The notes: generated from the sequence alone by a model not told the origin. A DNA stretch of 64,000 bases from Neoscytalidium dimidiatum (GCA_037367355.1 CM074700.1:1240001-1304000), one strand, 5' to 3'. Shown: positions 1 through 12,515, counted from the stretch's first letter. Made by a program: numbers and translations.

Positions 1-77
1 TGCAGCTCGGCAACGGTGGCATTGTCGTCGAGAGTGATCGTTGTGACGCCTTGAGGGCCGCGTACCCGTATTCTCAT
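1..77 (-). CDS. N-terminus of probable ubiquitin thioesterase OTU1 (runs off the window)
   Basis: A minus-strand ATG at 77-75 opens 25 codons that remain open to the window edge, so only the start of the protein is present. The residues read MRIRVRGPQG followed by VTTITLDDNATVAEL. This resembles the ubiquitin-like (UBX-type) N-terminal domain of fungal OTU1/YOD1 deubiquitinases, which act with Cdc48 in ER-associated degradation. The alternating hydrophobic pattern (I-V, then T-I-T-L, then ATVAEL) is that of a beta-grasp fold. The gene is divergent from CCT6, with 574 bp between the two ATGs. The catalytic OTU domain lies outside the window, so the assignment rests on 25 residues and could be another ubiquitin-like protein. 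Confidence 0.5.
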   Translation of the reverse strand, partial: MRIRVRGPQGVTTITLDDNATVAEL

Positions 78-651
78 GTTTGCACCGCTGCCAGACGTAA
101 AGGCACTCCGGAGGCTGAGGGGTTATCAGGAGATTGAGTACCGAGAGCTTGGCGGGGCGTGGGAGCCGATCTAGAGCGCGGAGCGGTGCGGAGACGAGGC
201 GAGAGGGCGGATTTCGGGAACTGTGTATGTCAAAGAAAGGGGAGGACTGCTGTGCCTGCGCGCGAAGCGATGGCATACAATAGGAGGTGTGAGGGATCGA
301 GAGACCTTTGAGAGCTCAACGGCGGGACAGCTGGAGCGCGGGCGATGACGGCAGCGTGGGACCCTGGCAGGTGGGACACGAAGCCGGAGCCCGGGCGCGG
401 CCTGCGGCTCGAGGCTTACTACTACGTAGAGCTTTGGCGGCAGCTAGCACGTACGGCGGGGCGCGGTGAGAAGGAGGCCCGGAGCGGATTAACTGGTCGC
501 AGCTTCCAGAAATCGCGTCCGCCGCTTTTCTGCGCGTGTTGCCCGACTCCCAGCTCCCCCGTGCTGCCCCACGCCGCCTGAATCTCCCGTGCAGAGCTCG
601 TTCCTGCCCATCCGAGACCATCCAATCCATAATTCGTGGTCCGCACGTCAA
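78..651. promoter_or_regulatory. Divergent promoter region between OTU1-like gene and CCT6
   Basis: This 574-bp stretch separates two start codons on opposite strands. It is GC-rich, has no convincing reading frame and no obvious TATA box, as expected for constitutively expressed fungal genes. No specific operator could be identified. Confidence 0.4.
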
Positions 652-2538
652 ATGTCGGCCGCACAACTCCTCAACCCCAAGGCCGAGTCGCGGGTATGCA
701 GAGCCCCCCCGTTTTGTTCAACTTCACGCTAATAGGAGCTGTAGAGGCGCGGCGAGGCCTTGAAGGTCAACATCTCCGCCGGAGAGGGCCTCCAGCAGGT
801 CTGTTCCCTTGGAATATGCTGAAAACCACGGCCAAAGCTGACTCGAACTAGGTGCTTGCGTCCAACCTTGGGCCCCGCGGCACCTTGAAGATGTGAGCTA
901 CCACAGCATACCTGTTCCGTACACGACTAACCGACAACGTGAAGGCTGGTCGATGGCGCCGGTGCCATCAAACTGACCAAGGATGGCAGCGTGTTGCTTC
1001 GCGAGATGCAGATCCAGAACCCCACCGCCGTCATGATTGCCCGCGCGGCCACGGCCCAAGACGACATCACTGGCGATGGCACAACCTCTGTGGTATTGAT
1101 GGTTGGCGAGCTGCTCAAGCAGGCGGATAGATACATCTCCGAGGGTCTGCATCCCCGCGTCATCACTGATGGTTACGAGCTGGCCAAGACAGAGGCTCTC
1201 AAGTTCCTGGACGAGTTCAAGCTGTCCAAGGAGGTGGACCGCGAACTTCTGCTCTCCGTCGCCCGCACTTCCCTCTCCACGAAGCTAAACAGCTCTCTCG
1301 CCGAGCAGCTCACCCCGGACATTGTTGATGCCGTCCTCGCCATCTACAACCCTCCTGCCAAGCCCGACTTGCACATGGTTGAGATCATGACCATGCAGCA
1401 TCGCACCGCAGCTGACACTCAGCTCATCAGAGGACTTGCGCTGGACCATGGCGCCCGCCACCCTGATATGCCCAAGCACGTCGAGAACGCCTACATCCTG
1501 ACGCTCAATGTCAGCTTGGAATATGAGAAGTCGGAGATCAACTCGGGGTTCTTCTACTCGAGTGCAGAGCAGCGGGACAAGCTTGTGGAGAGCGAGAGGC
1601 GGTTTGTGGATGACAAGTTGCGTAAGATTGTGGAGTTGAAAAAGGAGGTCTGTGGCGACGACCCGAAGAAGAACTTTGTGATAATAAACCAGAAGGGCAT
1701 TGATCCCATGAGCTTGGACGTGCTCGTCAAGAACGGCATTCTCGCTCTGCGGAGAGCTAAGAGGAGGAACATGGAGCGGTTACAGCTCATTTGCGGTGGT
1801 ACCGCCATGAACAGCGTGGATGATCTCACTCCCGACGTGCTCGGCTGGGCTGGCAAGGTGTACGAACACCAGCTCGGCGAGGAGAAGTACACGTTTGTGG
1901 TAGGTAGCATCCGCTCACGGGACGGACGGATGCTAATTAGATGTTAGGAGGACGTCAAGGACCCGAAGTCGGTTACGATTCTAATCAAGGGCCCCAACGC
2001 GCACACGATCACGCAGGTCAAGGATGCAGTTCGCGATGGTCTGAGGAGTGTTTACAACATGATTGTGGACAAGAGCGTCGTGCCCGGTGGTGGTGCTTTC
2101 CAGGTCGCATGCGCAGCGCACCTCAAGAGCGACGCGTTCAGGAAGCAGGTTAAGGGCAAGGCGCGGTACGGTGTTGAAGCATTTGCGGATGCGCTCCTGA
2201 TCATTCCCAAGACGCTGGCTGCCAACTCCGGCCACGACATCCAGGACGCCTGTAAGTTAGATTTGTGCATTGGCAGTGAAAAAAAAACTTTCTAACGCAA
2301 GGCAACAGTGGCGGAACTGCAGGACGAACATGCCGAGGGCAACGTGGTCGGACTGGACCTCAGCTCGGGAGAGGCGATGGACCCTGTGCAGGCGGGAGTG
2401 TACGACTCCTTCCGGGTGCTGCGCAACTGCATCGCATCCAGCACGGGCATCGCTTCGAATCTGCTGCTGTGCGACGAGATGCTAAAGGCACGACAGATGG
2501 GGCGGGCGCCGGACCCAGCAGCGGGCGACGGGCAGTGA
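652..2538 (+). CDS. CCT6: T-complex protein 1 subunit zeta (CCT6)
   Basis: Zeta subunit of the cytosolic TRiC/CCT chaperonin, which folds actin, tubulin and other proteins in an ATP-driven ring. Six exons: 652-693, 745-798, 852-892, 945-1899, 1948-2251 and 2309-2538. They join in frame to 541 residues, the usual length for the family. The first exon gives [14 protein letters not shown], and the second continues [17 protein letters not shown], a group II chaperonin N-terminus. The ATP-site motif GDGTTSVV lies near residue 89 and VVPGGGAFQ in the last third. Introns 2 and 3 contain clear branch sites (ctgac, ctaac). The start is fixed by the short first exon, because the longer open frame from 991 begins inside the protein. 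A heptamer repeat begins at the stop codon. No damage is seen. Confidence 0.96.
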
Positions 2539-2573
2539 GCAGTGAGCAGTAAGCAGTGAGCGGTGAACGGTGG
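2532..2573. repeat. Heptamer tandem repeat at the CCT6 stop codon
   Basis: Six near-identical 7-bp units (gcagtga, gcagtga, gcagtaa, gcagtga, gcggtga, acggtgg) start within the last codons of CCT6. The first unit contains the TGA stop. The remaining copies lie in the 3' untranslated region. Confidence 0.8.
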
Positions 2574-3297
2574 GTGATTCGGCACGGTGATGTTGGATGG
2601 ATGACGGATAATCAGCGGCATGTTTGGACGTCAAGGCATGTAACATAGGTGGCCTCAAAAGCTTATAGAGTCAAGAAGAATTGGGCCGTGTGGCGCGCGC
2701 GCATGACAGCAGCGGGGCCTGGCAGGCAATTTAAACTTCGGCAGGGCGGCTACAGGCTTCCGTCCGCTCCGCTATCTCTTGGACGGGCGCGGTGGTGGCG
2801 AGAAATGCGGAGTGAAGCAGTCGCTTGGCTGCAAGGGCGGCACCAATGGGGGCTTGCGACACGCTCGAAACGGGACAGGGCGTTATTTCCACCTCGCTTT
2901 GGCAGAGTGGAGCGTCTCGAAACGCATCCACCTGGCCTGCGGGCGCTGGCTGGCCAAGATCAGCCCTCCTTCTTGGCAGCGACTCTGGCTCGCCCGGAGG
3001 TTGGAGGGAGTGAGCTTAACTGCACGCCCGCCTGTATCACTGTCCGCACATAAACCGACCCAACGCCCCTCGCCGCATTCCCGCAAACCCCCCAAGCCGC
3101 CGTTGCTCAATGCTGCCCCTGTGTCGGCGTTGTTCGAGAGCACGCGACACCGCCCGCCGCCCATCATAAGCCGCCGCGCCCCCAGCACAGCGCCCCTGCT
3201 CGCTCGCCCGCCGCCGCCAGCGACACAAGCCGCGAGTGCGACCGCCAGTGCGACCGGGACCGCGTCCGCCCACGCGCCTGCGCGCCCGCCGCCCACC
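2574..3297. other. Intergenic region, CCT6 to GH47 gene
   Basis: This 724-bp stretch lies upstream of the mannosidase. The second half (about 3000-3297) is strongly C-rich on the plus strand, like many fungal 5' leaders. The mannosidase frame stays open upstream to 2779, but the upstream residues look non-coding, so no extra gene is called. Confidence 0.5.
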
Positions 3298-6200
3298 ATG
3301 CTCCGCTACCGCCGCTATCGCGTCTTCGTCGTCTTCGCCGTGCTGACCGTGCTGGTGCTCTGGCAGTTCGCCGGCTCCGAGACATGGCGGTCCAGCGGCC
3401 TCGGCGTCAACCTGTCTAGCGGCAGCTCGCAAGGCTGGCAAGGCTCGCAAGGCCAAGCCCCGCCCGCCCATGACATACCCGACGAGCTGCTGCCTCCTAA
3501 GAGCTCCAGCCCCATCGCCACCGAGGACAAGGACGACCTGCCTGATGTCACCGTCCCCGCTGCTGAGAAGCCGCAGCACAAGGAGGATCCGCCGGCCCTA
3601 CCCCAGCCCAGCAAGCCCGTGCAAGGCAAGCCTCCGCCCTCGCTGGAGACCACACCGAGCTCGCTCAAGGATGATGATGCCGGCGACGGCGACGACTCCC
3701 CCTACCTCGACGCTGATGTCGTGGCCGGCGTGCCTCATGAGCCGCAAATCGTCGTTCCCCACGAGGGCGGCGAGGGTAGGAAGGAGGTAGAGGATGAGGA
3801 AAAGGCCATCCATTGGCGCAAGCTGGAAGAGCATTTCCCAGTGTCCTCCACCATCCAACTTCCCAAGGGTTCCCCCAAGCCCGTCCCCAAGATCCAGGCT
3901 ACATTCGCCAAGGAGTCGCCCGCCGAGAAGAAGGAGCGTGAGGCTAGGCTTGCTGCCATCAAGGAAGCTATGACCTTCTCGTGGGACGGCTACCGCAAGT
4001 ACGCCTGGATGAAAGACGAGCTTTCCCCCGTCTCCAATGGCAGCCGTAATCCCTTTGCTGGCTGGGGCGCCACCCTTGTTGACACGCTGGACACATTGTA
4101 TATCATGGGTCTGGAAGATGAATTCGAGGAGGCCGTTGCTGCTGTCGCCGATATTGACTTCACCACGAGCTTCAGGAAGGACATTCCTCTGTTCGAGACC
4201 GTCATCAGGTATCTGGGCGGTCTCGTTGCTGCCTACGATATTAGCGGCTTGAAACACAAGATTCTGCTAGACAAGGCGGTTGAGTTGGCTGAGATACTGA
4301 TCGGTGCTTTTGACACGCCAAACCGCATGCCCATTACGTTTTATTACTGGATGCCGTAAGTCATTCTCGCCACTCCCACTGCTACGAGCAAGACTGACAC
4401 TGAGCAGCACTTATGCATCCCAACCGCACCGTGCTGGCACACGCGTCGTCCTTGCCGAGATCGGTTCACTCTCGGTCGAGTTTACCAGGCTCGCTCAGCT
4501 CACGAAGGAGCCAAAATACTACGACGCCATTGCCCGCATCACCAATGCCTTCTACGAATGGCAGGATACTCTCTTGCCCGGCATGTGGCCAGTTCACGTC
4601 GATGCTTCCGGGTGCAAGAGACCTGAAACCGGGTCTTCTGTCGACTCTGCTTACCCCCCGCTGAAGGCTGCCGATAAGCTGGTTCCATCCGAGAACAGTG
4701 GAAAGACCCCGCTTTCCTACGACGAAGAGAAATCCAGCTCCTATACCGGCGCAGAGAAGCCGAAGAGCCAGAAGACGAACAAGAACAACCCCGAGAGATT
4801 TGGTGGCAAGAACCCCGTTCCGGACGACGATCATGACGATCTAGATGACGATTTGGTGAAACGCCAGCTGGACGACCCCATCTCCCTATCTAAGGCTGCC
4901 CTGGATGAGCCCAAGGAAGATGAAGTGCGCACTGAGAAGGCAACCTTATCTTTGGAGAAGAGCCCCACGTCTACCAAGAAAGCTACGGCGACACCAACTT
5001 TGGCCGACTGCGAACCCCAAGGCCTGGCCCCGTCCAGCCCGCATGGATCCCAGCAGTTCACTCTAGGTGGAATGTCGGATTCTATGTACGAGTACTTCCC
5101 TAAGGAATACTTGCTGCTCGGCGGCCTCGCTCCTGAGTATCAGGAACTTTATGAGAAATCGGCGGACGTTGTGAAGGAGGAACTCCTCTACCGGCCAATG
5201 TTGCCTGATGGCTCACCCGATGTCCTCTTCTCTGGCACGCTCAGTGTGTCTCCACCCGACAAGAAAAATAAGAAGATTGTCAAGAAGTTGAAGGCTGAAG
5301 GTACCCACTTGACCTGCTTTGCCGGCGGTATGTTTGCATACGGTGCCAAGATCTTTGGCCGCACCGAAGACGTTAAAATCGGCGCCCAGTTGACTGAGGG
5401 TTGCGTTTGGGCCTACAATGTCACCAGCACGGGTATTATGCCTGAGTCTTTCCTCGTGACCCCCTGCGACAACATCCAAGGATGCGAGTGGAATGAGACC
5501 AGGTGGTACGAAGAGCTCGACCCGTATGCCGAGAGCAGACAGGAAACGTATGAACGCCAGCTCGAGCACTACAGCTCCCAGGTTGCCCTCGCCCGCGCCA
5601 AGGCTACCGAGACGGCAGCCACTGAGTATGGTATCGCTACTGCTGCGGCGACCGCCGAGGCCATCCCCACAAATGCCATTCCAGATTCTGTACCTGCCCA
5701 CCGTTGGGATCGGAGACAGCTCGGCGGTGTGGAGAATGATGGAAAGAGCAAGAGCACCACGCCATCCAAAACAACGTACAGCGATGCGCATGAACCTGCC
5801 GACTATGACGATGCGGACAAGAACGATCCCGTCATCTCGCACATCTGGAAGCCCCAGAAGCCCCTGGGGCACGAAGAGTATGTCGAAAAGCGGATCGAGG
5901 AGGAGAGGCTACCGAAAGGATTCACCCGTGTCGAATCGAGGCACTACATCTTAAGGTAAGAGACCGACGCTTCCTTTTGGAAAACAAAAAAAAAAAAAGA
6001 ACGGTCAGGATCCTAACACAGTACAGGCCCGAAGCTATCGAATCCGTCTGGTACCTCTACCGCATCACCGGCGACCCCTATTGGCGCGAGGCCGGCTGGA
6101 ACATGTTTACAGCTATTCAGACCTACTGTCGCGCTGAGTTCGGGTACAGCGCTATCGACGACGTGACAAAGACGGCGCCCATCCTGAAGGACGAGATGGA

Positions 6201-6499
6201 AAGCTTCTGGCTCGCAGAGACGCTGAAGTACTTCTGGCTGCTGTTCTCGGATGAGGACGTAGTGAGCTTGGACGAGTGGGTGCTGAACACCGAAGCGCAT
6301 CCATTCAGAAGGCCCGATGCCGGTGAGTGGCCTTGAACTGGGGAATGACGAGAGCATTTTTCGTAAGTAATGCTAGCATTGTGGATCGGGACTGGGAAAG
6401 ACGGAAGACGGACTGGCATATCGGAACGGGAGAGGCATGGCGGGTATGCAAGTTTCCTGTGACTTTTACTGCGTCTCTACATTCACAGAGACGAGCTAG
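3298..6499 (+). CDS. GH47 mannosyl-oligosaccharide alpha-1,2-mannosidase, type II membrane protein
   Basis: Class I alpha-mannosidase that trims alpha-1,2-mannose from N-glycans in the ER/Golgi lumen. Exons 3298-4355, 4408-5955, 6027-6322 and 6489-6499 give 970 residues. The ATG at 3298 was chosen because it gives a short basic tail (MLRYRRYR) and one membrane helix at about residues 9-27, although the frame is open further upstream. GH47 motifs are [18 protein letters not shown], the [12 protein letters not shown] region, [29 protein letters not shown], and NTEAHPF near the C-terminus, whose Thr binds calcium. Two low-complexity insertions (about residues 440-565 and 725-855) make it nearly twice the usual catalytic length. 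The last intron (166 bp) is the least certain: without it, translation stops at 6336 with much the same C-terminus. An EDEM-like role cannot be excluded. Confidence 0.92.
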
Positions 6500-7965
6500 C
6501 ATGGCACGACGATGTTGAAGAAGAAAAGAGAATGCTGGCGTTCCGGTCTGGCGTTTTGTGGACCTGTCGTGAATGGGCTCGGCGTCATAGTGGACTTGAT
6601 ATTAATCGTTGGATGAAGAGGATCAACATGTGATAGAAACCAAAAATCCAAACATCGGCTGTCATTCGGTTCCATAATAATGCATGACGATCGTCGAGTG
6701 AGTTTCGTTGAGATTGTCATCGTCCCGCAGAGGTTCCGCTGAAAAGTGTCGAGAGCAGCTGTCGTTATATACAAGCTATTCCGCATAAAGCAAGTCGACA
6801 TTTGCAAAGAGGTTGCATTGTTCAAATGAAGATATCAGGAAGCTTCGACAAAGATGAAGGTAGAGGTCGCAAAGAAAAATGAATGTAGAGATAGGTAGAG
6901 GTGAAGATAGATTTGTGAGTGGATCAAGAGGTCAATAGATCAAGGTTACATCATCAACTCTGGTGCGGATCGAGGGTTTGTTTCTTAAAGGCTGCATGAT
7001 CTAGGAAGTGTCAAATTTTCCTCTTCCATCATGTAGTCATAACTAAAATCTAGCCTGCACCCGACACATCACCCTTTCCTTTCGCTACTTTCCTTCTTGC
7101 CGGCTCTTCTCTCCAGACGGATTATCTTGTCGGACTGAAAAAGTACGACGCCGCACTGTTTTGCAGTGCTGGCTAGTGGCCTTATATAGTCCTACATATC
7201 TTCTTCGAAAGCCTGTCTTACTGACAACTAGGGGCGCGGCGTCAAAAGTGGTAAAGCGCTACTGCCCGTAATGAAGCCAACGAAGTTATAAGCAGGTTCT
7301 CGGTGTGGAAGGCAATCCCAAGCTTCATCTGGGAGCGATATGAGGAATAAAATGCGGGTACCTGGGATGAACTCTTCGATTTTGGCTTGGGAAGCCATTG
7401 AATACGTATTCAGTGGCCCCTGAATGGCGTACCAAAACTTAAATTTTTTTAATATTTATAAGCAAGTAGTAGTATTGGTGGTCTTCATCATCACGCCAAT
7501 TTGCTCGCTTTATTCTTCATAAATACATTCTGCAGCACCTTATCATATTTGTCTAATAATCAATACACGAGTAGGAGCTGTCCGCTATCCTAGAAGGAAT
7601 CATCAAGTTACAATGATACTCGAGATTCTTCACAGCGCAACTCAAGTTCTGATCTGCCTTGGTGACGTTGGCATCAGCTGTCTTGAAGGAGTATTAGACA
7701 AGAACACATTCTCTGGGACCATTACCCATTCTAACCATTTTTAAGTTCATCGAGAGTCCCTGATTTAGCTGTGTATGGGTCTTTCTGGAAATTTCGAATT
7801 CAGAAATCACGCTCGTACTCAGACGACAGCTTTCAATAGACTGGGATTATCTCAAGACACGTCTTACGCTTTGGCATTGTGCACCTATGTTGGACGAGAG
7901 TGGCTGTAGGAAGCCTCTATTAACCATTTCTTCTTGCAGATCCTTCCGTCTTCCTCGGGGACCCA
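6500..7965. other. Intergenic region without a recognisable gene
   Basis: About 1.5 kb between two convergent genes. It is more AT-rich than its surroundings (for example 7440-7465), with stops in all frames. No repeat, RNA gene or conserved motif was seen. Confidence 0.5.
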
Positions 7966-9697
7966 TTAATCGCTTCCAACAGCTGTCGGGGCATAGAGAA
8001 TGTTATCCGGATCGTACTTGGCCTTGATTTGTCTCAATTTCTGGTAATTGCTGCCGTAGAAAGCATTTTTCCAGTCCGGTTGACGGAAGTCGGCCTTATA
8101 ATAGTAAGCAGGTAAGAGCGCAAGGATACATGGATATTACCTCGTTGAGATATGCCCCAGACTCCGGTGCCAACTCCTTCAGCTTAGGGACGAACTCGTT
8201 CGTAATCTTCTCCTGGTCCGCCACCATTTCGTGCCACGGTGCAGTGAAGTTCCACGGCCTGAGCCCAAGTCAACACGCGCCAGCTCCCGCTGCGGCGGAG
8301 AGTATCTCAGAAGTGCTCACGTGGTAATGACGCTCGCGCCTCCATCCACGATGCTTCGCCACGCCGCGGTCAAGTCATCGTTCCGTGTCTGCACCACGCC
8401 TCGCGGAATGAGCCATCCACCAAGCTGACCCGTGCCCACCTGCTGCGCGCGCTGCAAAGTCTTGTGCTCAGACAAGAATCCTGGGAACTGCTCGATCGAC
8501 TCGTTGTGCTGGATTCCCAGCTCGTCCAGCCGGTTCAGGTACGGCTGAACCAACGTGGCGAGCTGGTCTGCGCTGACGCCGGGAGCGGTGACCGGTGCAA
8601 CCGCGAAGGAGGCTTTTGCCAAATACGTCACCGATGCGGCGCCCTCGTCGTGGAGTGAGTCCATGACCTCCGTCCATGCGCCAACGGCATCCCAGAACGT
8701 ATCTGCGTCAATGCCTTCGGAGGCGAACGAGACGGTGGCTCCGGACGTGGGGAAGTCATCGTGCAGCTTGGAGGTCAAGGACAGCACGACGCCGTACGTG
8801 CTCCCGCCGCCGCCGGAAAGAGCCCAGTAGAGATCCGCGATGTGGACTTGATCCGCGGCGAGTCCGAGTTTGGAAGTGAGCGGAGAGTGGCCGCCGCCTT
8901 GGGAGTATCCACCTGGGAGAGATCAGTTGAGGCTACGCTATCGAGTTTGATATCAATGCTGGAGGTGTACCGGCGAATCCCACTGGTGGGCAGACACCGC
9001 CAACAGCGATAAGGCCGGATGCATTTGCCGCTTCGTAGACATCTCCGACCATGGCGCCGGCGCCAACCTTCACTGCTTTGCCTGAGTAATACGGGTCCGC
9101 ATAGTCGATGATTTCGACACTGTTGAGGTGGTGCGTCCATAGGGCAAGAGACCCGGCCCCAGTGGATTTTCCGAGATAGCTCGATTGATGTCAGCTCGCC
9201 CGCTGTTTGAAATGCGCCTAATCAACTCACTCGTGCCCAGTGTTCCTGATGACGAGGCGGATATTCTTCTGCTTTGCAAATCGGACGCCAGCAATGACGT
9301 CGTCTGTGTTGGAAACGTTGATGGCGAAACGCACGTAATTTCCAAGGGTGCAAGAGGTATCGGCGGCAGTGAACGGGTCGCAGCTTTGGTTCGCGAAGAA
9401 CGGAGCCATGACCGAGCTCGAGGATTCATCGTGTATTCTTGGCCACAGCCAGGCGTCTCTCAGCTCCGCGCATTTGGTTGCGTTGTACGTCGGTTCGTGA
9501 CACGGGGCGCCTAAAGGACCGGTCGCGACAAGGCGGCCACCAACAGTTTCGTTCAGCTGAGCCCACTCGGATGCCGATGGCCAGAGATCGTCTCCGGGAA
9601 AGTTACGACACGTTGTGATCTAGCCGAAAACTCTCCACGCTGATGTGAGAGTCACTATGAGAAACACAAAACACTGCGCAAAACCAGGGCCGCACAT
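7966..9697 (-). pseudogene. FAD-linked (BBE/VAO-type) oxidoreductase, probably inactivated
   Basis: A secreted flavoprotein gene. Exons on the minus strand are 9697-9231, 9179-8971, 8912-8321, 8258-8141 and 8094-7966. They join in one frame of 505 codons including the final stop. Residues 1-25 form a signal peptide (MCGPGFAQCFVFLIVTLTSA). The family N-terminus CRNFPGDDLWPS, the flavin-binding stretches RNTGHDYLGKSTG and FAGGYSQGGGHSPL, and the C-terminal FRQPDWKNAFYG all follow. Three faults are visible. Codon 26 is TAG (9622-9620). The terminal TAA (7968-7966) is followed in frame by the usual tail WVPEEDGRIC. About 18 residues expected between AADQV and DLYWALSGG are missing. Both stops could be C-to-T changes of Gln codons. 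No in-frame consensus intron removes the first stop. Its substrate is unknown. Confidence 0.82.
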
Positions 9698-12515
9698 TGT
9701 GAGAGATTTGAAGTAGACACATTTTAAACAAAAGAGCAAACTGTTAGCATTAGCAATATATGTATTTTCCGGGGTGAAAAGTCCTTGCTTAGATAGTTGC
9801 ACGGCATACCGGGCTTGGAAATGGTGATGATCCATGCCAACGAGGAGGAAACAACGGGTGCTAGCTTGGAACAGTCACCGTCTTCCGCTATACGCAGAGT
9901 TGGTAAACAAGATACGCGGATACGGTACCTGGTATTGGGGGCCAGCAAGTCTAAATAATGAACATCAGCCGAGATCATGCAGGTACATGACTTGTAGATG
10001 TTCAAATACGGCGGAACTAATGGTCTAAGCTCCAAGCTGAAAGAGGGTTGCTTTTCTTATAGGTTTACGTTCCATCAGTGACTACTGATGCAATATAATG
10101 CACGCAAGGATAACTCAAGTACCGCTTTTTGTTTCACCAACTACTGTCGAACAAAAAGCGGTGCTTAAGTTATCCTTGCGTGCATTATATTGCAACAACT
10201 ACATCTGCATGAAATGCTCCGAATAAAACCGCAACCAATAAACTCCTAGATGATCTACACTTCCTATAAAGGGTTACTCTAAGCCCGATATCTTGGGCTG
10301 AAGAGTTCTCTTTTATTCGTCTCGCTTGCTGATAATACCCTGGTACTGCAAAATGGCGTTATCTTTCTAGCTTACTGGAGGAATTTCCTATCGTGGACAC
10401 CCCGCACCCGTGTTATATGCACTTTTCTATTATCAAAATGATGGCCAGGATTTACGATTGCGCAAATGTAGGCTCCAGAACAGCACTTCCGTATGATACA
10501 GCCAAATTTTCTGCAGTAGCTGATTTCGTGGTCTCAAGCACACAGCACAGCAGTCACACAATCATATATTTCCTTTGCCGTTGGTACTGCCATCAGACAT
10601 TCCCACCTATTCTAGAGCTTTAGACGAGAACAAATATCTTGGCATGCGAAAGTCGAACATGCAGCCGTTGGAGCAAGGCTCCCGTCGTCTACATTCAGGA
10701 AGCCGCTGTTTTGTGGGTCCGGTTCGCTATTCTCTGCAAGTGACCTCTGGGGGCTAAGGCATGGCAAGCTCGTAAGGTAGAGGTAAAGAGAGTGCTGGTG
10801 ACTGGTGAAGGCGGCAGAGAGGCGTGGGGAGGCAGGCGGGTCCGACACGCGAGGCCGGAATGGTTGCTGGGACATGGGCGGGGAGATGACAGAATACAAA
10901 CATGGGTGAAGACAACGAGATTGGCCGATGAGATGGCTCCCATGTGCGCCCGCCCATCGCTAGTCTGCCTCCAATTATTTGACATTCCATACGGCCTAAC
11001 CTGCGCTCGGTAGGTCCTCCATACGGTTCGCAAAGTCACCCATTTTCATCCAGCATGTCTCCGCGGGGAACGCTGATCCGCATATGCACGGAGTATATCT
11101 AGTGATGTGACTGCAGTTGCTTAGGCTGAGAACGTTTCAGCTTGGACTTGGTCTCGCATTACCGCGGCATCCATGCGCTGATCCTGCGCAAAAACCGCAC
11201 GTGGGCTTCTTCGCCATCCCGGAAGGCGAGAAGTCAGCCATGACGTCCGGCTGTCTGAAGTTCGGTTGCCGTCAAGTAGTATTATGATGAAATGCCGTAA
11301 TCTGGCAACGAATACCGAGCTTGGAGTGGTTCCCTTGTTAGCGGAAGCTAGTAACTTGACAGCGGCTATGGCTCAGATCAGGCCGCCATTGCGGGGCTTG
11401 TCCTGTTCTATTCTGCTACTGAGCCTCACTGATGGTCGCTGGCGATGCGGGTGCGATTGGCTTCCATCAGGGGTCCCCTACTGAAACTTCCATTGGCCTG
11501 CAACGAATCCACTGTCCCAATAGGCGAAGGTTCTGAAAGTGCGTTGGAAGTATAGCCGAGCAGCTTGAAGTCTGCCGCGCAGCCCAGCTTAGCCACCAGC
11601 AAGCTATGCCTCGCTACTTTAGCCGCCGCATCAGGATCTACAGTGGCGCATGTCCCTATAGTTGAGCTTCTGTCGGCACCTGCATGGATTGCAGACGACG
11701 CACAGCCGGGTCGTCGGAAGAGGCGGCAGTGTTGCCGTGAAGCGAGAATGGTGTGGGGATAAGCTGCTTCACAATATCCGGACCAGAGCTACGTCCACAG
11801 TGCGTTCGGGCGGCAAGTGGGGCTTCCGGGTACGATTTAGGAACACGACCGAACAGGCCGCGGCCTCCAAGCAATACATCTACCTATCCCTCGGACTCGG
11901 TATTGTCAGCACGCTCCGCGTGTTTTGATGGCCTTTCCCTGTGCGTACCTGCGTCTGCCAGGCGGGGAGGCCGAGCTGCAGGCGCTAAATTAGCCCATTG
12001 GGCGGACCGAACAGCGAGACCACGCCCCAAAATAGTGTCCCCGTCTCCCCCGCTCCCCGATGCGCCTCGGCCCAGTCAGCATCGCCAAGGGCTCGTATCA
12101 TTGATGTGACCATGCAATAGCATGCCCTAGCGTACCAACCGCTGTTCTGAATACAGCTGTCCTCACAGTGATTTCTCACGAACGATGGAGCCCAGTCTGG
12201 GTAACCCATGGGTAGGAACCGCGTGCGCAGACGTCTCTGACTTTAAGGCGGGTCGAGCGCAGATCATACGCAGGCCATCCTAAACCAAATCCGGGATGCA
12301 GAATGGCCTGGTTCATCTGTACGTCGGGACTGCATGACGCGAAGGCAGGAGAGACCAATGCCCGAGATACTGAAAAGGACCCTTAACAGCCCTGGCAAGG
12401 GATAGGGATGCTGGCCATTTACTGCTCACTCACTTCAACTACACCTCAACTCATCAACATCTTAGAGGGGGCCACCGTCCAGCTACTCCGACTCTTCGTT
12501 TATCCCTCAGTCACC
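9698..12515. other. Long gene-poor region holding a snap-back repeat
   Basis: About 2.8 kb with only short, unconvincing reading frames. The one clear structure is the 106-bp hairpin at 10089-10194. The part after about 12400 is the upstream region of the next gene. Confidence 0.5.
10089..10194. mobile_element. Snap-back, MITE-like inverted repeat (45-bp arms)
   Basis: The left arm 10089-10133 and right arm 10150-10194 are reverse complements over 45 bp with two mismatches, around a 16-nt spacer. Both mismatches are C/T transitions. The outer ends read tgcaatataatgcacgc. No convincing target-site duplication was found in the flanks (actactga left, acaactac right), so the element's class is open. 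It carries no gene and could only move with a transposase supplied elsewhere. Confidence 0.7.

Noticed and set aside
9615..9680. A short intron removing the TAG in the FAD oxidoreductase
   Set aside because: The only in-frame options are 36 or 48 nt with poor donors, and the 48-nt one would delete the signal-peptide core.
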